This document shows, piece by piece, positions 6,372 through 14,950 of a stretch of 64,000 bases of DNA (position 1 is its first letter; every line of letters starts with the position of its first letter). The position numbers were made by a program, and so were the translations under genes. The DNA comes from Phenylobacterium sp. RIFCSPHIGHO2_01_FULL_69_31 (GTDB taxonomy: Bacteria; Pseudomonadota; Alphaproteobacteria; Caulobacterales; Caulobacteraceae), in assembly GCF_001824475.1 (NCBI RefSeq), contig NZ_MHXN01000039.1:62001-126000 (forward strand), given 5' to 3'. The notes beneath the pieces were generated by a model. The model was not told where the DNA came from. It saw only the letters and a program-made list of their open reading frames with translations, and made no database searches.

Positions 6372-7580
6372 ATGGGGGACCTCGTGCAGGGAAAGACGCT
6401 GGGCGGCGCCGGCGCGGGGCTGGTGGTCTTCGTCTGTTTCCTGATCGCCGCTGTCGAGGGCTATGACATCCAGGCGTTCGGCGTGGCGGCCCCGCGCATG
6501 ATCCCGGAACTGGGTCTCAACCCTGCGCAACAGGGATGGGCGGGAAGCGCGGCCATGATCGGCCTCGTCATCGGCGCCTTCGGCGGCGGCTGGCTGGCGG
6601 ACCGCTACGGGCGCAAGCCGGTGCTGCTGGGCTCGGTGGCGGCCTTCGGACTGTTCTCGCTGCTGACCGCGGCCGCCCACAGCTACGAGGCGCTGCTCTG
6701 GGCGCGTCTCGCCACCGGCCTGGGCTTCGGCGGCGCCATGCCGAACCTGATCGCCGTCGCGGTGGAGATCAGCCGGCCCGAGCGGCGCGCCGCCACGGTC
6801 TCGGCGATGTTCTGCGGCATGCCCGCGGGCGGCGCGACCTCGGCGCTGATCGCGCGCCTGGCCGGCGACGGCCTGGAGTGGCGGACGATCTTCATCGCCG
6901 GCGGGATCGTGCCTCTCCTCCTGCTGCCCGTCATCGTCCTGCTGCTGCCCGAGACCCGGCCGCCGCACGATCCGGCGGCGGACCGCAACCTCGGCCGGGC
7001 CCTCTTCGCCGAGAAGCGCGCCGCGCCCACCGTCCTGCTTTGGGCGGCGTTCATGATGACCTTGGTGGTGCTCTACCTGGCGCTCAACTGGCTGCCGACC
7101 CTGGTGGTGGACAAGGGCCATCCGCCGTCCGAGGGCTTCGCCGCGGCCATGGCCTTCAACGTCGCCGGGGCCCTGGGCTCCATCGGCGTCGGCGCGATCT
7201 GCGACAAGGTCGGATGGCGGTGGCCGCTGGCGATCGTCTACCTCGCCCTGGCCGCCGCCATGGCGGGACTGGCGGCGTCGGACGCGCCCCTGGCGATCCT
7301 GGCGATCTCCGGCGCCGCCGGCTTCCTCGTCATGGGCGCGCAGTTCTCGCTCTATGCCGTCGCGCCCATGCTCTACCCCGCCCACCTGCGGGCGGCCGGA
7401 GCCGGAGCCGCCATCGCCGTCGGCCGGCTGGGGTCGATCGGCGGGCCGCTCATCGCCGGGGAACTGCGCAACGCCGGAGCCACGCCGGGCGAGGTGTTTC
7501 TGTCCATGGCGCCGGTCGCCGTGGCGGCCGCGGTGATCATCGTCGCCATGGGCCGGGTGGCGAAACCGGAACAAGCGTGA
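6372..7580 (+). CDS. MFS transporter, aromatic-acid/H+ symporter (AAHS) type
   Basis: 402 residues with 12 predicted membrane helices. AAHS hallmarks are present: an acidic residue in the first helix (VEGYDIQAFG), the loop 2-3 motif GGWLADRYGRKP, and loop 8-9 GAICDKVGWRW. Relatives such as MhpT, PcaK and BenK import aromatic acids by proton symport. The start has no strong ribosome binding site, and a nearby alternative in frame is possible. No aromatic catabolic genes are adjacent, so the substrate is open. It is followed by the Fur-like box and the TonB receptor. Confidence 0.82.
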   Translation: MGDLVQGKTLGGAGAGLVVFVCFLIAAVEGYDIQAFGVAAPRMIPELGLNPAQQGWAGSAAMIGLVIGAFGGGWLADRYGRKPVLLGSVAAFGLFSLLTAAAHSYEALLWARLATGLGFGGAMPNLIAVAVEISRPERRAATVSAMFCGMPAGGATSALIARLAGDGLEWRTIFIAGGIVPLLLLPVIVLLLPETRPPHDPAADRNLGRALFAEKRAAPTVLLWAAFMMTLVVLYLALNWLPTLVVDKGHPPSEGFAAAMAFNVAGALGSIGVGAICDKVGWRWPLAIVYLALAAAMAGLAASDAPLAILAISGAAGFLVMGAQFSLYAVAPMLYPAHLRAAGAGAAIAVGRLGSIGGPLIAGELRNAGATPGEVFLSMAPVAVAAAVIIVAMGRVAKPEQA

Positions 7581-7582
7581 GA

Positions 7583-7599
7583 ATGCGAATGACTCGCAT
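7583..7599. promoter_or_regulatory. Fur-like iron box before the TonB receptor
   Basis: ATGCGAATGACTCGCAT has perfect ATGCGA/TCGCAT arms around a 5-nt centre, like alphaproteobacterial Fur-family operators. It lies 44 nt upstream of the receptor start and just after the MFS stop, which implies iron-repressed transcription of the receptor and the PepSY gene. Confidence 0.5.
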
Positions 7600-7642
7600 G
7601 GATAGCTGATCTATAGGGCCTCCTTCATCGGTGAGGGGCCTC

Positions 7643-9766
7643 ATGCGGACTGCGACTTCGATCTCCATCCTCCTTGGCGCGGCCATGGCCGCCTCGCCAG
7701 CGACCGCCGAGGATGCGGCCCCCGGCCGGGAGGTCAGCGAAGTGGTCGTCACCGCGGCCCGCACCATCCTGCCGGCCAACGCCCTGCCGCTGACCGTGGA
7801 CGTGATCGACCGCAACGCCCTGGACCAGCAGGTGGCCATCGGCGGCTCGGTGGTGGACGCGGTGGCCGCCCTCACCCCGTCGTTCTCGCCCACCCGCCAG
7901 AAGCTCTCGGGCGCGGGCGAGACCCTCCGCGGCCGCTCGCCGCTGTACGCCATCAACGGCATCCCCCAGTCGACGCCGCTGCGCGACGGCTCCCGCGACG
8001 GCTTCACCATTGACCCTTTCTTCGTCGACCGGGTCGAGGTGATCTTCGGCTCCAACGCCCTGCAAGGGATCGGCGGCACTGGCGGCATCGTCAACCAAGT
8101 CACCGTTGGCGCCCCGACGGTCGACGGCTTCAGTGGCCGCACCCTCCTGCAGACCACCGCCGACAACGGCTTCCACGGCGACGGCGCGGGCTACAAGGCC
8201 GCCGGCCTGGGCGCCTGGAAGGCTGGCGCCTTCGACGCCACCCTGGGCGCCGCCTACGAGACCCGCGGCGCCTACTACGACGGCCATGGGCGGCGGGTCG
8301 GGTTCGACGTCGCCCAGGGCGAGACCCAGGACAGCCAGAGCTGGTCGCTGTTCGGCCGCTTCGGCTACGCCGTCAGCGAGACCGCCCGGGTCGACCTGAT
8401 CCTGTCGCGGTTCCAGCTCGAGGGCGACGGCGACTATGTGAACTCCCCCGGCAACCGGACCACCGGCGTGCCGTCCATGGCCATCCGGGGCGAGCAGCGC
8501 GGCACACCGGCCCGCGGCCGCACGGAGAGTGCGGCGATCTCGTACACCGACACCGCGCTCTGGGGCGGCAACCTGGTCACCCAGGCGTTCTGGAACCGCA
8601 CCCGGGACCTGTTCGGCGGCGACAGCTCCGCGACCTTCCAGGACCCGAGCATCGCGCCGGTCGGCACGCTGCTGGACCAGTCCGAGAACCGCTCGCGCAA
8701 GCTGGGCGCCAAGTTCAGCTACGAACGCGCCGTTCCGGGCTTCGAGAACCTGACCGCCACCGTCGGCCTCGACCTCTTGAAGGACCGCACCGAACAGGCC
8801 CTGGTCCGCACCGGCCGCGTCTGGGTGCCCCCCACCGACTACCGCAGCGTCGCGCCGTTCGTTCAGGCCAACCTGGCGCTGTTCGACAAGAAGCTGCGCA
8901 TCGCCGGCGGCCTGCGCAACGAGAATGTCCAGATCAAGGTGGACGACTTCACCACCCTGGCCTCCTACGGCTCGCGGTTCGTCTCCGGCGGCTCGCCCGA
9001 GTTCCACGACACCCTGTTCAACGGTGGCGTCATCGTCGAGCCCGTGCCCGGTATCCGCGGCTATGTGAGCTACGCCCAGGGCTACACCGTCCCCGACGTC
9101 GGGCGCATCACGCGCGCGATCAACGTGAACGGCGTGGACATCGACGACTACCTCGACATCAGCCCGGTGGTCTCCAACAACCGCGAGGTCGGGCTGGAGC
9201 TGAAGCGCGGCTGGTTCGACGCCAGCGCCACCTACTTCTGGTCCACCAGCACCAAGGGCCAGTTGCTGGTCCTGGTCGGAACCGTGTTCGAGGTGCAGCG
9301 CCAGCGGGTCGAGATCGAGGGGCTGGAGCTCAACGCCACCGTCCGCACGCCCGTGGACGGCCTGACCTTCCAGGCGGGCTATGCCGATCTCAAGGGCCGC
9401 GCCGACTCCAACGGCGACGGGCGCGTCGACATCGACCTGGACGGCGCCAACATCTCGCCCGACCGGATCGTGGCGGCCATGAACTTCAACCGTGGCCCCT
9501 GGTCCACCCGGCTGCAGCTCGGCAAGTACCTGTCGCGCAGCTTCGACGGCGCCGACCCGCGCAACAGCTTCGAGGGCTACACCCTGGTCGACGGCTCGGT
9601 CCGCTACCAGTTCGAGCAGTGGGGCGGCCTGTCGCTCTCGGTGCAGAACCTGCTGGACGAGTACTACATCGACTACAACACCGACACGCAGCAGCCGACC
9701 AACAACGCCCGGTTCTTCTCGGGCCGCGGGCGGACGTTCACCCTCGGCTGGGACTACCGCTTCTGA
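7643..9766 (+). CDS. TonB-dependent outer-membrane receptor, probably siderophore uptake
   Basis: 707 residues. A signal peptide (1-21, ending ATAE) is followed by a TonB-box-like EVSEVVVTA at about 30-38. A plug domain comes next (DVIDRNALDQ, NGIPQSTPLRDG, VEVIFGSNALQGIGGTGGIVN), then the 22-strand barrel ending in the typical aromatic C-terminus (LGWDYRF). The late segment LSVQNLLDEYYIDYN is typical of ferric-siderophore receptors. It imports an iron chelate using TonB-ExbBD energy. The PepSY partner overlaps its stop codon (TGATG), and a Fur-like box lies upstream. The specific ligand cannot be read from sequence. Confidence 0.92.
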   Translation: MRTATSISILLGAAMAASPATAEDAAPGREVSEVVVTAARTILPANALPLTVDVIDRNALDQQVAIGGSVVDAVAALTPSFSPTRQKLSGAGETLRGRSPLYAINGIPQSTPLRDGSRDGFTIDPFFVDRVEVIFGSNALQGIGGTGGIVNQVTVGAPTVDGFSGRTLLQTTADNGFHGDGAGYKAAGLGAWKAGAFDATLGAAYETRGAYYDGHGRRVGFDVAQGETQDSQSWSLFGRFGYAVSETARVDLILSRFQLEGDGDYVNSPGNRTTGVPSMAIRGEQRGTPARGRTESAAISYTDTALWGGNLVTQAFWNRTRDLFGGDSSATFQDPSIAPVGTLLDQSENRSRKLGAKFSYERAVPGFENLTATVGLDLLKDRTEQALVRTGRVWVPPTDYRSVAPFVQANLALFDKKLRIAGGLRNENVQIKVDDFTTLASYGSRFVSGGSPEFHDTLFNGGVIVEPVPGIRGYVSYAQGYTVPDVGRITRAINVNGVDIDDYLDISPVVSNNREVGLELKRGWFDASATYFWSTSTKGQLLVLVGTVFEVQRQRVEIEGLELNATVRTPVDGLTFQAGYADLKGRADSNGDGRVDIDLDGANISPDRIVAAMNFNRGPWSTRLQLGKYLSRSFDGADPRNSFEGYTLVDGSVRYQFEQWGGLSLSVQNLLDEYYIDYNTDTQQPTNNARFFSGRGRTFTLGWDYRF

Positions 9767-10845
9767 TGGGGCTGATCGACCTCCTGCACCGGTGGACGGG
9801 CGGCCTGATCGGGCTGCTGCTGGCGGTGCTGGGGCTGTCGGGGGCGCTGCTGGCGCACAAGCCTCTGCTGGTGATGCTGCCCCAGGTGAGCGAGGCCCAG
9901 GCGCAGGACACCGCCTCGCTGGCGGCCGCGGCCGAGCGGATCATGGCGGCGCCGGACCGGCCGCGCAGTCTCGTCTTCGCCACCCGCGACTTCGGCCTCA
10001 ACCAGCTCAGCTATCCCGAGGCCGGCTCCGGCGCCTACGCCACCCAGGCGGGCGATGTCGTGGCCCGCTGGGACAGCAAGTGGGAACGGCCCGAGATCTG
10101 GCTGTTCGACCTCCACCACCATCTCTTCAACGGCGACACGGGCGAGATCGTGGCCGGCGTCGCCGGGCTCTGCGGCCTGGGCTTCGTGATCACCGGGGCG
10201 ATCCTGTGGTGGCGGATGCGGCGGGCCTTCGAACTGCGCCTGTGGCCGCGCAAGTTCGAGCGCTTCCAGATCCTGCGCCACCACCGCGACATCGGGATCA
10301 TCATGGCGCCGCTGCTGGCCCTGTCGCTGATGACCGGGACCATCATGGTCTTCCGCCCGGTGGCCGACGCCATCCTTGGGCCCGGCGCCGCCGCCGCGGT
10401 GACCGAGGCGCTCAAGGCCCCGCCGCCGCGCAAGGCCAAGCTCGCCGACGACCCCGATTGGACGGGGATGATCGAGACCGCGCGCCGGCTGTATCCCACC
10501 GCCGAGGTGCGCATCCTGTCGCTGCCGCGCGGCGAGACGGGCCTCATCAGCCTGCGCCTGCGCCAGCAACAGGAATGGCTGCCCAACGGCCGCACCACCC
10601 TCTACTTCGCCGCGGACACGGGCGAGCTGGTGCTGGCCCGCGATGCGCTGGCCCTGGCGCCCCAGGTCCAGGCCTACAACGCCCTCTACCCGCTGCACGC
10701 GGGCAAGGTGGGCGGCCTGCCCTACCGCCTCGTGGTCACGCTCTCGGGCCTGACCCTGACGCTGCTGGGCAGCCTGACCGTCTGGACCTTCTGGTTCCGC
10801 CGCAAGCCGAAGCGCCGCCGCCGCGACCCGGTCCCGGCGACCTAG
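9766..10845 (+). CDS. PepSY-associated transmembrane protein (iron-uptake partner)
   Basis: 359 residues from an ATG that shares one base with the receptor stop (TGATG), so translation is probably coupled. Four hydrophobic segments fit the PepSY_TM family: about 11-32, 130-150, 180-200 and 325-345. Conserved His residues sit in the first helix (LLHRWTGG), in DLHHHLF and in RHHRDIG, as in members thought to bind haem or act as ferric-siderophore reductases. It is an inner-membrane protein with a large periplasmic loop. It probably reduces or releases iron from the siderophore brought in by the upstream receptor. The convergent GST gene overlaps its end by 4 nt. Confidence 0.87.
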   Translation: MGLIDLLHRWTGGLIGLLLAVLGLSGALLAHKPLLVMLPQVSEAQAQDTASLAAAAERIMAAPDRPRSLVFATRDFGLNQLSYPEAGSGAYATQAGDVVARWDSKWERPEIWLFDLHHHLFNGDTGEIVAGVAGLCGLGFVITGAILWWRMRRAFELRLWPRKFERFQILRHHRDIGIIMAPLLALSLMTGTIMVFRPVADAILGPGAAAAVTEALKAPPPRKAKLADDPDWTGMIETARRLYPTAEVRILSLPRGETGLISLRLRQQQEWLPNGRTTLYFAADTGELVLARDALALAPQVQAYNALYPLHAGKVGGLPYRLVVTLSGLTLTLLGSLTVWTFWFRRKPKRRRRDPVPAT

Positions 10846-11546
10846 CCCCGCGCCGGGATCTCGAGCCCGCGCTGCACGGCCGGCCGCGCCAGACCGCGCT
10901 CCAGCCAGGCCGGCACGTTCCTCAGCGTGTCGAACGCCACCAGCGGCCTCGCCTCATAGAAGCCGATCAGGTTGCGCACCCAGCCCAGCAGCGCGACGTC
11001 GGCGATGGTGTAGTCCGCGCCCATGATCCAGTCGCGGCCCTCCAGGCGGCCGTCCAGCACCTCCAGCAGCCGCCGGCTCTCGGCCACGTAGCGCTGCAGC
11101 GGCCGCTTGTCCTCGTACTCCCGCCCCGCGAACTTATGGAAGAAGCCGACCTGGCCGAACATCGGCCCCGGACCGCCCATCTGCCAGTAGACCCACTGCA
11201 GCGTCTCGTACCGCGCGGCCGGGTCGGCGGGGATCAGCTTGCCGGTCTTCTCGGCCAGGTACTGCAGGATCGCGCCCGACTCGAACAGCGCCAGGGGTTT
11301 CCCGCCCGGACCGTCGGGATCCAGGATCGCGGGGATCTTGCCGTTGGGGTTCAGGGACAGGAACTCGGGCGTCTTCTGATCGTCCGTCCCGAAATCGACC
11401 AGGTGCGCCTCATAGGGCAGCCCGATCTCCTCCAGCATGATCGACACCTTCACCCCGTTGGGCGTCGTCAGCGAATAGAGCTGCAACCGCTCGGGATGCC
11501 GCGCCGGCCAGCGCCGGGTGATCGGGAAGGCGGAAAGGTCGGGCAT
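10842..11546 (-). CDS. Glutathione S-transferase family protein, YfcG/Nu-like
   Basis: 234 residues. The N-terminal thioredoxin-like domain has LYSLTTPNGVKVSIMLEE and later NPNGKIPAI and ALFESGAIL, the pattern of Nu-class GSTs such as E. coli YfcG and YghU. Those act as glutathione-dependent disulfide-bond reductases rather than classical conjugating enzymes. The C-terminal helical domain includes the N-capping motif region TIADVALLGW. It is cytosolic. It stands alone, tail to tail with the PepSY gene and just upstream of tRNA-Ser on the same strand. Confidence 0.88.
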   Translation of the reverse strand: MPDLSAFPITRRWPARHPERLQLYSLTTPNGVKVSIMLEEIGLPYEAHLVDFGTDDQKTPEFLSLNPNGKIPAILDPDGPGGKPLALFESGAILQYLAEKTGKLIPADPAARYETLQWVYWQMGGPGPMFGQVGFFHKFAGREYEDKRPLQRYVAESRRLLEVLDGRLEGRDWIMGADYTIADVALLGWVRNLIGFYEARPLVAFDTLRNVPAWLERGLARPAVQRGLEIPARG

Positions 11547-11625
11547 TGGGCGAGCGAGCTCCGGACGCGAAGCTCACCAGATGGCGATCAAAGCCGGCGT
11601 GGCAATGGCGGGGGAAGGCTGCTGG

Positions 11626-11712
11626 CGGAGAGGGTGGGATTCGAACCCACGATGCCCGTGAAGGCACGCCGCATTTCGAGTGCGGTACATTCAACCACTC
11701 TGCCACCTCTCC
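11626..11712 (-). tRNA. tRNA-Ser (anticodon CGA)
   Basis: An 87-nt gene on the minus strand with a 7-bp acceptor stem (GGAGAGG/CCTCTCC) and discriminator G. The anticodon stem CCGCA/TGCGG carries the loop CTCGAAA, giving anticodon CGA. A long variable arm typical of class II tRNAs follows, then a T-arm with GGTTCGAATCC. The CCA end is not encoded. It reads the UCG serine codon. No phage or integrase gene is adjacent. Confidence 0.95.
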
Positions 11713-11811
11713 AGAGCCAGCGACGGGGGCCTTCGAAAAGGCTCCCGTTGAGCGAGCGCGCGTTCTACTCATCCCGCCGCAGTCACGCAACTGCGATCTG
11801 ACGCCGCGTCC

Positions 11812-12234
11812 TCACCGTGGGTAGAGCACCATCTGGGTGCAGCGGAACACGGCGATGGTCTTGCCCGTGGTCTGGTTCACGGCCTCGGCGTCCCACACCT
11901 GGGTCATGCGGCCGCCGTGCAGCAGGCGCGCCTCGCAGGCGACGGTCTCGCCCTCCTTGGCGGTGCCCAGGTAGTTGGTCTTGATCTCGATGGTGGTGAA
12001 GCCACTGGCGCCCTCCGGCAGCGACGCGACGCAGCCGTAGCCGCAGGCGCTGTCCACCAGCGCGACCACCGAGGCGGCGTGCATGAAGCCGTTGGGCGCC
12101 ATGTGCTTGCGCTGGACGACGAAGCGGCCGCGGGCCCGGCCGTTGGCCACCTCGTCCCATTCGATGCCCAGTTCGCCGGGCAGGGTGCCCTTCTGGCGCT
12201 CGGCGAACAGCGCGGCCTGGTTGCCTTCCAGCAT
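11812..12234 (-). CDS. PaaI-type hotdog thioesterase
   Basis: 140 residues from the ATG with ribosome binding site GGAGAGGCTTC; an upstream in-frame ATG lacks one. The hotdog-fold signature is present: NGFMHAASVVALVDSACGYG, with the region equivalent to the catalytic Asp/Asn helix, then IEIKTNYLG. PaaI-like enzymes hydrolyse acyl- or phenylacetyl-CoA esters and salvage CoA. Substrate specificity cannot be deduced. It is monocistronic as far as can be seen. Confidence 0.87.
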   Translation of the reverse strand: MLEGNQAALFAERQKGTLPGELGIEWDEVANGRARGRFVVQRKHMAPNGFMHAASVVALVDSACGYGCVASLPEGASGFTTIEIKTNYLGTAKEGETVACEARLLHGGRMTQVWDAEAVNQTTGKTIAVFRCTQMVLYPR

Positions 12235-12322
12235 GAAGCCTCTCCTCTCAAGGTCAGGCTTCAAGTGGGAAGCTGACGCGGCGACAGCCAAGTCCGAAGA
12301 CTGAACCGCGCCGCGCCGGTCG

Positions 12323-13258
12323 TCAGGCGCCGAAGATCCAGCCCGCCGTGAGGCTGCTCATCTGCACGCCCACCAGGGTCATCTGGCCGCCGCCGGTCAT
12401 GCTGATGACGGTGTCCGCGCCCACTTGGCTGACGGTGTACTGCGTGCCCGGATCCACCTGCACCCGATCGCCCTCGGCGAGGCTGAAGTCGGTCACGCGG
12501 TCGACGCCCGCATCCCCGAACGTATGGAAGATGTCGGCCCCGGCGCCGCCCGTGACCGTGTCCGAGCCCTTGTCGCCGGAGACGTAGTCCGCACCGCCGC
12601 CGCCGTTGATCAGGTCGTTGTCCTGACCGCCGCGGACGACATCGTTTCCGTCGCCGCCTTCGCAGGTGTCGGCGCCGAGATTGCCGTAGACCAGGTTCTG
12701 GCCCGCGCCGCCGGCCAGGCTGTCGTTGTCGCGGCCGCCGACCACCCAGTCGTCGCCCCCGCCGCTGACGCAGGTGTCGTTGCCCATGTTGCCGTTGATG
12801 TCGTCGAAGCCCGTCCCGCCGACGATGCTGTCGTTGCCCTCGTCGCCGCGCAGGTAGTTCGTCCCCTCGCCGCCGCGGATGATGTCGTCGCCCGCATAGC
12901 CGCGCATGACGTCCGCCGCGGCCGAGCCGGTGATGGTGTCCGCCCCGCCCAGGATCGTGCTGCGCGCCGCCTCGTTGTCGTTGGTCTCGACCCAGCCCAC
13001 GAAGGTGCTCACCGGCACGGAGAAGCCGGAGACTTCGAACACCACCTGGCCCTTGAAGCTCTCCTTCCAGCCCGTGACCGTGCCGCCCGAAAGCTCGCCG
13101 CCCGCGTAGGTGAACTGGCCCTGGAACTCCTCCAGCCAGTCGCCGTCCTGGAGCGTGAAGGCCGTCCCTCCGGTAACGGTGGGCACGCCTTCCAGGAGGT
13201 CATCGATCTTGAGGGTGTCGACGCTGATGCCGGCGGCGCCGGCGATGAGGAGAGCCAT
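12323..13258 (-). CDS. RTX-type calcium-binding secreted protein
   Basis: 311 residues. Residues 1-95 form a non-repeat domain. About 100-250 hold a run of nonapeptide RTX repeats of the GGxGxDxU type (GYAGDDIIRGG, GGDGNDVVRGG, GGGGADYVSGD, GGAGADIF), which bind calcium and form a parallel beta-roll. The last 60 residues contain VDRVTDFSLAEGDRVQVD, typical of the C-terminal end of type I secretion substrates. There is no Sec signal, so export by a type I secretion system encoded elsewhere is expected. Oddly, two repeats contain Cys (DTCVSGG, DTCEGGD), which RTX proteins usually lack. It lies downstream of the LuxR-type regulator on the same strand. Confidence 0.88.
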   Translation of the reverse strand: MALLIAGAAGISVDTLKIDDLLEGVPTVTGGTAFTLQDGDWLEEFQGQFTYAGGELSGGTVTGWKESFKGQVVFEVSGFSVPVSTFVGWVETNDNEAARSTILGGADTITGSAAADVMRGYAGDDIIRGGEGTNYLRGDEGNDSIVGGTGFDDINGNMGNDTCVSGGGDDWVVGGRDNDSLAGGAGQNLVYGNLGADTCEGGDGNDVVRGGQDNDLINGGGGADYVSGDKGSDTVTGGAGADIFHTFGDAGVDRVTDFSLAEGDRVQVDPGTQYTVSQVGADTVISMTGGGQMTLVGVQMSSLTAGWIFGA

Positions 13259-13319
13259 GGGGTGTCATCTCGCGAAGCAAATGGGTTCGCGTAAGGCTAG
13301 GTGGCGCTCCGGCCCACAA

Positions 13320-13339
13320 CCTCCCCAACCTGGGGGAGG
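13320..13339. repeat. CCTCCCC/GGGGAGG hairpin in the RTX gene upstream region
   Basis: A 7-bp perfect stem with a 6-nt loop, similar to the first hairpin of the palindromic elements at 16.6 and 47.1 kb but without their second half. A run of seven T follows 10 nt later on the plus strand. It could influence the RTX mRNA leader or end LuxR transcription. Confidence 0.4.
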
Positions 13340-13374
13340 CGATCGGCTATTTTTTTCCTATAGTTAACCGGTGT

Positions 13375-13776
13375 TTACGCTTCGGACGGCGGCACACCCG
13401 GCCGGAGCTGAAGCAGGGAGCCCAACTGCGACTGGCGCGTGCGGCCCGTCTTGGCGAAGACCGATTTCACGTGCGTGCGCACGGTGCTTTCGGCGATCCC
13501 CATGTCGGCGGCGCAATCGGCGACCGTGGAGCCCTCGATGAGCCGCAGCGTCACGCGCGCCTCCTTGGCGCTGAGGCCCCAGCCGTCCCGAAGCTGCCGC
13601 TCGCGCTGGTCATCAGCCTGGGACAACGCCGTCTGCATCGACAGGACGAGAGCCTGCACCGCAGGGTTTCCGGCCTGCATCGCCGCCTTCAGCCGCGGCA
13701 ATATGCTGGGATAGAGCCGGCTGTAAGCCTCGGCTTGCTGCAACAGGCGGTGGTCTAAGGGCTTTTCGTCGCTCAT
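13375..13776 (-). CDS. LuxR-type helix-turn-helix transcriptional regulator
   Basis: 133 residues from the ATG at the divergent promoter region. The C-terminal half is a LuxR DNA-binding domain: LSAKEARVTLRLIEGSTVADCAADMGIAESTVRTHVKSVFAKTGR, with the recognition helix at STVRTHVKSV. The N-terminal about 60 residues have no receiver or autoinducer-binding motif, so it is a short orphan regulator. It may control the RTX gene immediately downstream or the divergent esterase. The longer in-frame extension overlaps the divergent gene and was not used. Confidence 0.8.
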   Translation of the reverse strand: MSDEKPLDHRLLQQAEAYSRLYPSILPRLKAAMQAGNPAVQALVLSMQTALSQADDQRERQLRDGWGLSAKEARVTLRLIEGSTVADCAADMGIAESTVRTHVKSVFAKTGRTRQSQLGSLLQLRPGVPPSEA

Positions 13777-13867
13777 GCTTCGCCCAGTCGAGTGCGAGTC
13801 GGTGCGTCGGATGAGTTTAGCGGGAAGCGTGGTCGGGGCCAGGGCGAGCCTCCCCGAGGTCGTCCAG

Positions 13868-14860
13868 ATGGACCTGCCGGCGCCGCCGTGGGCCGCGCTC
13901 GTGCGGCGGTTGGCCAACCGCACGATGCAGCGGATCGTCACCTCGACCATGCGGTCCGCCCTCCGCGCCGAAGCCGCCGGGCCCGAGGCGCTGGCCCGCT
14001 ACGTCGCCGGGCAGCGCCGCATCCACATGCGTTTCGACGCCCCGGTCCTGGCCCGGGTCGACGCCGAGGCGGTGCGCCAGGCCGGTCCCGGCGCGGGTCT
14101 CTCGGCCCCGCCGTCCCCTTCCGAGTGGTTCGCGCCGCGCGCAGCGGAGCCCCGGGGGTTCGTCTTCTACGTCCACGGCGGCTCGTTCATCGCCGAGCGC
14201 TCGCCCCGCATCACCCACCTGGTGGCGCGGTTCGCGGCGGCGGCCCAGGCGCGCGTCTTCGCCCCCAGCTACCGCCTCGCCCCCGAGCATCCCTGCCCCG
14301 CGGCGGTGGACGACATCGTGGCGGCCTGGCGGTGGTTCCAGGAGACCTGGCCCGAGGAGCCCGTGGTGGCCCTGGCCGAGTCCGCGGGCGCGGCGATCCT
14401 CCTCGCCGCCCTGCAGCGGGCCCGGGCGCTGGGCCTGCCTCTGCCCTCCGGCGTCGTCCTTTTGTCCCCCTGGGCCGACCTGTCGCTACAGAGCTGGTCG
14501 GTGACCGCCGCCTCCTTGCTCGGCACCACGCCCTACACCATGGAGAGCCTGGCCCTCGTGGCGCGGTTCTACCTCGACGGCATGTCGGCGACCGATCCCG
14601 TCGCCTCGCCCCTGTTCGGCGCATTCGACGGCTTCCCGCCGACCCTGATCCACGCCAGCCGGGGCGACATCCTCTACGACGACGCCGTGCGGCTGGCCGA
14701 GGCGATCCGCGCCGTGGGCGGCGACCTGACCGTGCGCCTGTGGGCCGACGAGACGCACGTCTGGGAGCGCATGGGCACGCCCAAGGCCCGCCAGTCCATC
14801 GAGCTCGCCGCCGACTTCATCCGTCGCCGGCTGGATGCCGGAACGCCGGTCCGGGGCTGA
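13868..14860 (+). CDS. Alpha/beta hydrolase of the HSL (hormone-sensitive-lipase-like) family
   Basis: 330 residues, choosing the ATG preceded by GAGG with good spacing; an earlier in-frame ATG at 13811 is possible. The oxyanion motif HGGSF is clear. The nucleophile elbow reads LAESAGA, where most relatives have GDSAGG, so the first Gly is Ala. The acid is in SRGDILYDD and the His in DETHVWER. HSL-type enzymes are cytoplasmic esterases for short and medium acyl esters. It is divergent from the LuxR-type regulator. Confidence 0.87.
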   Translation: MDLPAPPWAALVRRLANRTMQRIVTSTMRSALRAEAAGPEALARYVAGQRRIHMRFDAPVLARVDAEAVRQAGPGAGLSAPPSPSEWFAPRAAEPRGFVFYVHGGSFIAERSPRITHLVARFAAAAQARVFAPSYRLAPEHPCPAAVDDIVAAWRWFQETWPEEPVVALAESAGAAILLAALQRARALGLPLPSGVVLLSPWADLSLQSWSVTAASLLGTTPYTMESLALVARFYLDGMSATDPVASPLFGAFDGFPPTLIHASRGDILYDDAVRLAEAIRAVGGDLTVRLWADETHVWERMGTPKARQSIELAADFIRRRLDAGTPVRG

Positions 14861-14950
14861 CCCTACGTATGATTGCTGCGGCGCCGCGGGACGGCTAAGC
14901 CCGTACCCGTTCTTCAGCGCCCGTTTCCTCGGCGTCTTTCGGGAGATTGC

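Noticed and set aside
5910..7574. 554-codon open frame antisense to the MFS transporter
   Set aside because: Arg/Gly/Asp-rich shadow with no motif; the plus-strand frame has complete transporter features.
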